This document shows positions 5,796 through 9,593 of a DNA stretch of 9,593 nucleotides, in pieces. Location of the stretch: contig JAJZGE010000037.1 in the NCBI GenBank assembly GCA_021798675.1, positions 1-9,593 of the forward strand, given 5' to 3'. The position numbers and the translations under genes were made by a program. Positions within the stretch are counted from its first letter, which is position 1, and every line of letters begins with the position of its first letter. This DNA is from Pseudomonadota bacterium (GTDB lineage Bacteria > Pseudomonadota > Gammaproteobacteria > Xanthomonadales > Rhodanobacteraceae). The notes under the pieces were generated by a model, which was not told where the DNA came from, did no database searches, and was given only the letters and a program-made list of their open reading frames with translations.

Positions 5796-6364
5796 ATACG
5801 GTTGACCCCAAGTCGTTGCGCAAGAGCCGGCTGTTCCTGCTGCTGATCGCGCTGGTGTTCGCGGCACCGATGATCGCCGCCGGCGTGCTCACGCTGGCCG
5901 GCTGGCAGCCCGGCGCCAAGGGCAATGGCCAGCCGATCCTCCCGCAGCGCAATTTCGTGAGCGAACAGCTGCGCGTCAAGCTGGCCGACGGCAGCGACTA
6001 TGCGTGGCGCGAAAGCAAACCGCGCATGACGCTGGTGGCGCTGGCCGGTCCCGGCTGCGCCAGCCGCTGCCTGCAGGCGCTGACCGCGATGGCCAAGGCG
6101 CGCGTGATGCTCAATCGCAATCAGTCGCGCCTGCGCCTGCTCTATCTGGGCGCGCCGCCGGCGGATGCCGACGAGCGCGCCGCCATGCAGAACTACTGGC
6201 AGCTGGGCCAGGACGTCGACGGGCGGCTGGCCAGCTACCGGCCAGCTGCGCCGGACAGCGTCAGCGCCGTGCTGGTGGAATCCAATGGCACCGCCCTGTC
6301 ACTGTACCCGGCCGGCTTCGACCCGGCCGGCTTGCTCCGCGATCTGCAGAAGGTGATCCGCTGA
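5792..6364 (+). CDS. Membrane-anchored thioredoxin-fold, Sco-like protein of the oxidase cluster
   Basis: This 190-residue protein has a basic N-terminus, one transmembrane anchor (about 14-38) and a periplasmic domain with a C-x3-C motif (Cys89 and Cys93 in GPGCASRC), followed by a helix and a strand VSAVLVESNG of thioredoxin type. The C-x3-C spacing is that of Sco proteins, which carry copper to the CuA site. Proteins of this size and topology occupy the slot between SURF1 and ctaA in many beta- and gammaproteobacteria. Unlike true Sco proteins it has no histidine anywhere, so the third copper ligand is missing. A thiol-redox role, for example keeping CuA cysteines reduced, or a cysteine-only metal site, is more likely (inference). 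It overlaps SURF1 by 4 nt and ctaA by 1 nt. Confidence 0.7.
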   Translation: MNTVDPKSLRKSRLFLLLIALVFAAPMIAAGVLTLAGWQPGAKGNGQPILPQRNFVSEQLRVKLADGSDYAWRESKPRMTLVALAGPGCASRCLQALTAMAKARVMLNRNQSRLRLLYLGAPPADADERAAMQNYWQLGQDVDGRLASYRPAAPDSVSAVLVESNGTALSLYPAGFDPAGLLRDLQKVIR

Positions 6365-7539
6365 TGTCCTCCTGTTCCCTGAGAGTTCTGCGCGGGCTGT
6401 CGCTGCTCGCGGCGGTGTTTGCGCTTGGCCTGGTGATGTTCGGCGCCTTCGTGCGGCTGTCCAACGCCGGGCTGTCGTGCCCGGACTGGCCGACCTGCTA
6501 CGGCCAGGTGACCTGGCCGCAGCATGCGCAGGCGGTGGCGCACGCCGACGCGGCCTATCCGGATCGTCCGTACGAGGCGCACAAGGCCTGGCGTGAACAG
6601 GTTCACCGCTTCCTCGCGGGCACGCTTGGGGCGCTGGTGCTGGTGCTGGCGCTGCTGGCAAGCTGGCGCAGCCGCGCTGCGCGTGCCGCAGTGCTGGCCG
6701 GCGCGGTGCTCGCGGTGGCCGGGGTGACCCTGTACATCCGGGGCGAACACCGCTGGTCGTCGCTGCTGGCTGCCTGCGCGATCGTGCTGCCACTGCTGGC
6801 GGCGATCGGCCTGCAGCGCCCAGGGGCGTGGAAGATCAGCGTGCTGGCGCTGGCGGTGATCATCTTCCAGGCGATGCTGGGGATGTGGACGGTGACGCTG
6901 CTGCTGAAGCCGCTGGTGGTGATGGGCCATCTGCTCGGCGGCATGACCACGTTTGCACTGCTGGCCTATGCCGCACTGCGTTTTGCCGGCGTGGGCGCCG
7001 CCGACGATCGCCTGGCCGATCTGCGCCGGCTGGTGCTGCTCGGCCTGCTGTTGCTGTTCGGCCAGATCGCGCTGGGCGGCTGGACCTCGGCCAACTACGC
7101 GGCGCTGGCCTGCGGCTACGGCCCGGCGGCGTTTCCGCAGTGCCAGGGCCAGTGGCTGCCGCCGACCGATTTCCACCAGGGCTTTGTGCTGTGGCGCGGC
7201 ATCGGGGTGAACTACGAGGGTGGCGTGCTGGACATGGCGGCGCGCAGCGCGATCCAGATCACGCACCGGCTGGGTGCGCTGGTGCTGTTCTGCTACCTCG
7301 GCTGGCTCGCCTTCAGGGCGTCCCGCCGCGGCCTGCACGGTTATGCCCTGGCGATCGCGGTGGCGCTGGTGTGCCAGGTGCTGCTGGGCATCAGCAACGT
7401 CGTTTTCGGGCTGCCGCTGCCGGTGGCCACGGCGCACAACGGCGGCGCGGCGGTGCTGTTGTTCACCCTGCTGGCGACGCTGGCGCGCACGCAGCGGCGG
7501 CACGACGGTGCAATGTTCCTGTCGCTGGGGCGACACTGA
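6364..7539 (+). CDS. ctaA: Heme A synthase (COX15/CtaA family)
   Basis: CtaA oxidises the C8 methyl of heme O to a formyl group, making the heme A used by CoxA. The 391-residue protein has about eight helices. Conserved features are [21 protein letters not shown] near the N-terminus, Glu78-x2-His81, His189 (MGHLLGG), His301 (ITHRLG) and His358 (ATAHNGG), the expected heme-ligand histidines of the two half-domains. The first cysteine pair, Cys39/Cys45, is C-x5-C as usual. The second, Cys250/Cys260, is C-x9-C, a longer loop than the common C-x5-C. The tail of the second half, [17 protein letters not shown], matches the proteobacterial COX15 type. The start overlaps the previous stop as TGATG. 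An in-frame opening further upstream is inside the previous gene and was not used. Confidence 0.95.
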   Translation: MSSCSLRVLRGLSLLAAVFALGLVMFGAFVRLSNAGLSCPDWPTCYGQVTWPQHAQAVAHADAAYPDRPYEAHKAWREQVHRFLAGTLGALVLVLALLASWRSRAARAAVLAGAVLAVAGVTLYIRGEHRWSSLLAACAIVLPLLAAIGLQRPGAWKISVLALAVIIFQAMLGMWTVTLLLKPLVVMGHLLGGMTTFALLAYAALRFAGVGAADDRLADLRRLVLLGLLLLFGQIALGGWTSANYAALACGYGPAAFPQCQGQWLPPTDFHQGFVLWRGIGVNYEGGVLDMAARSAIQITHRLGALVLFCYLGWLAFRASRRGLHGYALAIAVALVCQVLLGISNVVFGLPLPVATAHNGGAAVLLFTLLATLARTQRRHDGAMFLSLGRH

Positions 7540-7540
7540 G

Positions 7541-8443
7541 ATGCCGCCGATACGCGAATACCTGCAACTGACCAAGCCACGTGTGGTGGCGCTGCTGGTG
7601 TTCTGCGCGGTGATCGGCATGTTCCTGGCGGTGCCCGGCATGCCGCCTTGGCGCGCGCTGGTGTTCGGCACGCTCGGCATCTGGATGGCTTCGGGCTCGG
7701 CGGCTGCCTTCAACCACCTGATCGACGAACGCATTGACAAGCTGATGGCGCGCACCGCGCGGCGTCCGCTGGCCACCGGTACGCTCACTGCGCGGCAGGT
7801 GCTGGTGTTCGCGATCGCGCTGGGCGCGCTGTCGATGCTGGTACTGGCGCTGCTGGTGAACCCGCTGACCGCCGGGCTCACCTTCGGCGGGCTGATCGGC
7901 TATGCGCTGGTGTATACCGCCTACCTCAAGCGCGCCACGCCGCAGAACATCGTGATCGGCGGCCTCGCCGGCGCGATCCCGCCGGTGCTCGGCTGGACCG
8001 CGGTGACCGATGCGCTGCACCCGTTCGCGCTGCAACTGTGTCTGATCATCTTCGTGTGGACGCCGCCGCATTTCTGGGCGCTGGCGATCTTCCGTCGCGA
8101 CGATTACGCGCGCGCGCAGGTGCCGATGCTGCCGGTCACCCACGGCGTGGTGTACACGCGCTGGCACGTCTTCTACTACACGGTGCTGCTGGTGCTGGTG
8201 ACCCTGCTGCCGGCGCTGACCGGCATGAGCGGGCTGATCTATCTGGGCGGCGCGCTGGTGCTCGGTGCGGGTTTCCTCTATTACGCGGTACGGCTGCTGC
8301 GACCGCCGGACGAGCTGTTCGCGATGAAGGTGTTCAACTACTCCATCGTGTACCTCATGGCGCTGTTCGCCTTCCTGCTGGCCGATCACTGGCTGGCTGC
8401 GCCGATCGTGCATCAGGGGTTGCAGTTCCGGCCCATCCTGTGA
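7541..8443 (+). CDS. ctaB: Protoheme IX farnesyltransferase (heme O synthase)
   Basis: CtaB (also called CyoE or COX10) transfers a farnesyl group to heme B to give heme O, the substrate of CtaA. The 300-residue integral membrane protein belongs to the UbiA prenyltransferase superfamily. The Mg-diphosphate motif is N58-x3-D62-x3-D66 in [20 protein letters not shown]. Further landmarks are [40 protein letters not shown] and VPMLPV. The N-terminus [16 protein letters not shown] is standard for the family. The start codon lies one base after the ctaA stop codon, so the two heme A biosynthesis enzymes are co-translated. It is the last gene of the assembly operon. Confidence 0.97.
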   Translation: MPPIREYLQLTKPRVVALLVFCAVIGMFLAVPGMPPWRALVFGTLGIWMASGSAAAFNHLIDERIDKLMARTARRPLATGTLTARQVLVFAIALGALSMLVLALLVNPLTAGLTFGGLIGYALVYTAYLKRATPQNIVIGGLAGAIPPVLGWTAVTDALHPFALQLCLIIFVWTPPHFWALAIFRRDDYARAQVPMLPVTHGVVYTRWHVFYYTVLLVLVTLLPALTGMSGLIYLGGALVLGAGFLYYAVRLLRPPDELFAMKVFNYSIVYLMALFAFLLADHWLAAPIVHQGLQFRPIL

Positions 8444-8490
8444 GCGGGCGCAGGCGCATGGCCATTTGGCGTTGACTCTGCTGCGCCCGC
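8444..8490 (+). terminator. Inverted repeat after ctaB, possible weak terminator
   Basis: GCGGGCGCAG (8444-8453), directly after the ctaB stop, pairs perfectly with CTGCGCCCGC (8481-8490). The 27-nt loop and the lack of a T-tract make it a poor intrinsic terminator. It may instead pause polymerase or mark a Rho-dependent end. The right arm lies inside the spacer of the downstream promoter. Confidence 0.3.
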
Positions 8491-8500
8491 ACCGCAAAAT
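8472..8500 (+). promoter_or_regulatory. Sigma-70-like promoter for the mgtA leader transcript
   Basis: TTGACT (8472-8477) and CAAAAT (8495-8500) are separated by exactly 17 bp. The -35 matches five of six consensus bases and the -10 four of six. Transcription would start near 8507, giving a leader of about 590 nt before the mgtA start at 9100. This is the best-matching promoter in the window. Confidence 0.6.
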
Positions 8501-8511
8501 ACGCCCGTTGT

Positions 8512-8732
8512 GTGGTGCCCTGCACCATGCAGCTCCCAGTCCTGACAAACCAAGGCATATGGACGTTTACCCTAGTCGCAGCGTCGACATCCGCTCGCTT
8601 CGGATGCCGGCGCCGCACAACAAACTGAACGCCTGCGGCGACCGCTTGCGGTCGGCTGGTGCTTTCCCCGGCTAGGGAAAGTCCGGCCCACCCCTGACGA
8701 CGCCCATGGCGTCGTTACGAGGAGATGGGCCG
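8512..8732 (+). promoter_or_regulatory. Structured 5' leader with serial hairpins, possible cis-regulatory RNA
   Basis: Perfect short stems occur in series: TGGTGC/GCACCA (8513-8527), CATCCG/CGGATG (8588-8606), CGACCGC/GCGGTCG (8639-8654), CTTTCCC/GGGAAAG (8662-8681) and ACGACGCC/GGCGTCGT (8697-8715, loop CAT). In addition CGGCCCA (8684-8690) is complementary to TGGGCCG (8726-8732), which would enclose the last hairpin and the GAGGAG Shine-Dalgarno (8719-8724) and end right at the ATG of the 70-codon ORF. That geometry is what a translational switch needs. I recognise no riboswitch class: it does not match my memory of the M-box, the enterobacterial mgtA leader or yybP-ykoY. The pairings are seen; a regulatory role is inferred. 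Confidence 0.45.
8559..8675 (+). CDS. Possible 38-residue leader peptide
   Basis: ATG 8559 to TAG 8673-8675 encodes a 38-residue basic, non-hydrophobic peptide beginning MDVYPSRSVDIRS and ending RSAGAFPG. It starts about 50 nt after the predicted transcription start and has only a weak AAGG 3 nt upstream. Its 3' end runs through the CGACCGC hairpin, and its stop codon lies in the loop of the CTTTCCC/GGGAAAG hairpin, so translation would disrupt both stems. This recalls leader peptides such as those of enterobacterial Mg2+ transporter mRNAs, but the sequence is not similar. It could equally be a chance ORF. Confidence 0.25.
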   Translation: MDVYPSRSVDIRSLRMPAPHNKLNACGDRLRSAGAFPG

Positions 8733-8945
8733 ATGAAACTCCTTCGCGATTTTTTCCTGTGGCGCTCGCTGCGCGCATTGCTCGGCGGCCGGCGTGATGC
8801 TGGGCGCCGTTGCTACACCGTGACGGTGCCGGCGCCGCGCAGCCAGTCCGCCGGCAATGTGGTCGAGCTGCGCCCGCAGGCGCGCGGCCGCACCGCGCGG
8901 TCGGCGCCTGCCGCCATCCCGGGCGCACGAGCCGTCCACCGGTGA
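8733..8945 (+). CDS. 70-residue Arg-rich hypothetical protein upstream of mgtA
   Basis: I do not recognise this protein. The ATG at 8733 has a strong Shine-Dalgarno, GAGGAG (8719-8724), at 8 nt. The product starts MKLLRDFFLWRSLRALLGGRR, an amphipathic, strongly basic helix-like segment, then a short strand CYTVTVPAP and an Arg/Ala-rich disordered tail ending ARAVHR. Arginine is abundant and acidic residues few; there is one cysteine (residue 27) and no membrane helix. GC-rich third positions support coding. It lies in the mgtA leader, 154 bp before the mgtA start, so it may be a regulatory upstream cistron or a small partner of the transporter. The Shine-Dalgarno can be enclosed by the pairing of 8684-8690 with 8726-8732. 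Confidence 0.55.
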   Translation: MKLLRDFFLWRSLRALLGGRRDAGRRCYTVTVPAPRSQSAGNVVELRPQARGRTARSAPAAIPGARAVHR

Positions 8946-9099
8946 GCGGCGCGAGCGTGCCACGCAAGCGCTGGCCGCCGCCATGGCGGCCAGCGTCATG
9001 GCCGTCCAGACGGCTATCTCCTTCGTTGGCGCAGCGGCCCGCGGACTGATTCCGTCGATCCGCGCGGATGGCAGCCAGTATCTTTCACGGAAGCGGATC

Positions 9100-9593
9100 A
9101 TGATCAAGCAACCCCTGCAGGCCCTGGCGGGCAAGGCGAGTGGCAGGCCTGCGGCGGTGCTGCGCGCGGCCGCTGCGCAGGAGGCATTCCGCCCCAACGA
9201 CGAGCTGCTGGCCGCGCTGGACACCGGCAGCGACGGCCTCGACGAGCTGCAGATCGAGGCGCGCCTGCACCGCGACGGTCCCAACGAGGTCTCGCACGAG
9301 AAGCCGCCGCACTGGACGCTGCAGCTGCTGCGCGCGTTCAAGAACCCGTTCATCATCGTGCTGCTGGTGCTGGCCGGGGTGGAGCTGGCCACCGACGACA
9401 GCGACCTCACCGGTCCCATCATCATCGCGGTGATGGTGGGGATCAGCGTGCTGCTGAGCTTCAGCCAGGAATACCGCTCCTCGCGCGCCGCCGAAAAGCT
9501 CAAGGCAATGGTGCGCAATACCGCCACGGTGACGCGGCGCGCCTCCGACGGCCACAGCGAGCAGGTCGAGGTGCCGGTGGTCGAACTGGTGGC
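9100..9593 (+). CDS. mgtA: Mg2+-transporting P-type ATPase (MgtA family), N-terminal part
   Basis: The first 164 residues of a P-type (P3B) ATPase run off the right edge. They show the cation-ATPase N-terminal domain (about 33-75, with GLDELQIEARLHRDGPNEVSHE), helix M1 around KNPFIIVLLVLAGVELATDD (81-100), helix M2 (about 105-122) and the MgtA hallmark FSQEYRSSRAAEKLKAMVRN (121-140) followed by TATVTRR. Members import Mg2+ at the inner membrane when it is scarce. The phosphorylation motif lies beyond the window. ATG 9100 was chosen because GGAAG (9089-9093) lies 6 nt upstream and the family N-terminus follows. The frame stays open upstream past 8944 with GC-rich third positions, so ATG 8983 or 8998 could add 39 or 34 residues; neither has a Shine-Dalgarno. 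Confidence 0.9.
   Translation, partial: MIKQPLQALAGKASGRPAAVLRAAAAQEAFRPNDELLAALDTGSDGLDELQIEARLHRDGPNEVSHEKPPHWTLQLLRAFKNPFIIVLLVLAGVELATDDSDLTGPIIIAVMVGISVLLSFSQEYRSSRAAEKLKAMVRNTATVTRRASDGHSEQVEVPVVELV

Noticed and set aside
6235..7881. A 548-codon open frame on the complement strand through ctaA and ctaB.
   Set aside because: Same composition artefact; the sense strand encodes well-conserved heme A and heme O synthases.
8674..8690. AGGGAAAGTCCGG resembles the GGAAAGTCCGG core near the 5' end of bacterial RNase P RNA.
   Set aside because: The following sequence lacks the rest of the RNase P core (no P4 or P7-P11 consensus and no conserved 3' region), and the motif is explained by the 8662-8681 hairpin.
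1..9593. CRISPR arrays, tRNA or rRNA genes, insertion sequences and attachment sites.
   Set aside because: No tandem direct repeats with spacers, no clover-leaf sequence, no transposase-like protein and no flanking target duplications were seen on either strand; the window looks like stable core genome.

Overview
The window reads as a high-GC gammaproteobacterial chromosome. Protein character and gene order suggest the Xanthomonadales, most likely the Rhodanobacter/Dyella group; this is an inference from sequence feel, not from a search. Nearly all of it is one aerobic-respiration locus: structural subunits and assembly factors of an aa3-type (A1) cytochrome c oxidase, flanked by the 5' end of a probable putA on the left and the 5' end of an mgtA-type Mg2+ P-type ATPase on the right.

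Left edge (1-310): the first 35 codons of a PutA-like protein run leftward. The divergent intergenic region carries a leftward -10 box (148-153), a perfect 15+15 bp inverted repeat with a 2-nt centre (215-246) and a good rightward promoter (253-281). Structural block (310-4591, all +): a DUF2244 membrane protein, coxB, coxA, a 43-residue single-helix protein and coxC. It ends at a perfect 21-bp hairpin (4606-4650) that serves convergent genes. A DUF2909 two-helix protein lies on the opposite strand (4762-4995).

Assembly block (5037-8443, all +): SURF1, a membrane-anchored thioredoxin-fold/Sco-like protein, heme A synthase (ctaA) and heme O synthase (ctaB), joined by 4-nt, 1-nt and +1-nt junctions, so almost certainly one translationally coupled operon. 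CtaB makes heme O from heme B, CtaA makes heme A from heme O, SURF1 helps deliver heme A to CoxA, and CoxB/CoxA/CoxC form the catalytic core.

Right edge (8444-9593): a good promoter (8472-8500) leads into a leader of about 590 nt before mgtA. The leader holds several perfect short hairpins, a possible 38-codon leader ORF whose stop codon lies in a hairpin loop, and a 70-codon ORF whose strong Shine-Dalgarno can be enclosed by pairing. I know of no Mg2+ riboswitch class that it matches.

Most worth a second look: the unusual mgtA leader; absence of ctaG/cox11 from the place where it is usually found, with an orphan consensus Shine-Dalgarno left there; replacement of the usually conserved Glu in the CuA loop of CoxB by Leu; a Sco-like protein with no histidine at all; and a CtaA whose second cysteine pair is C-x9-C.
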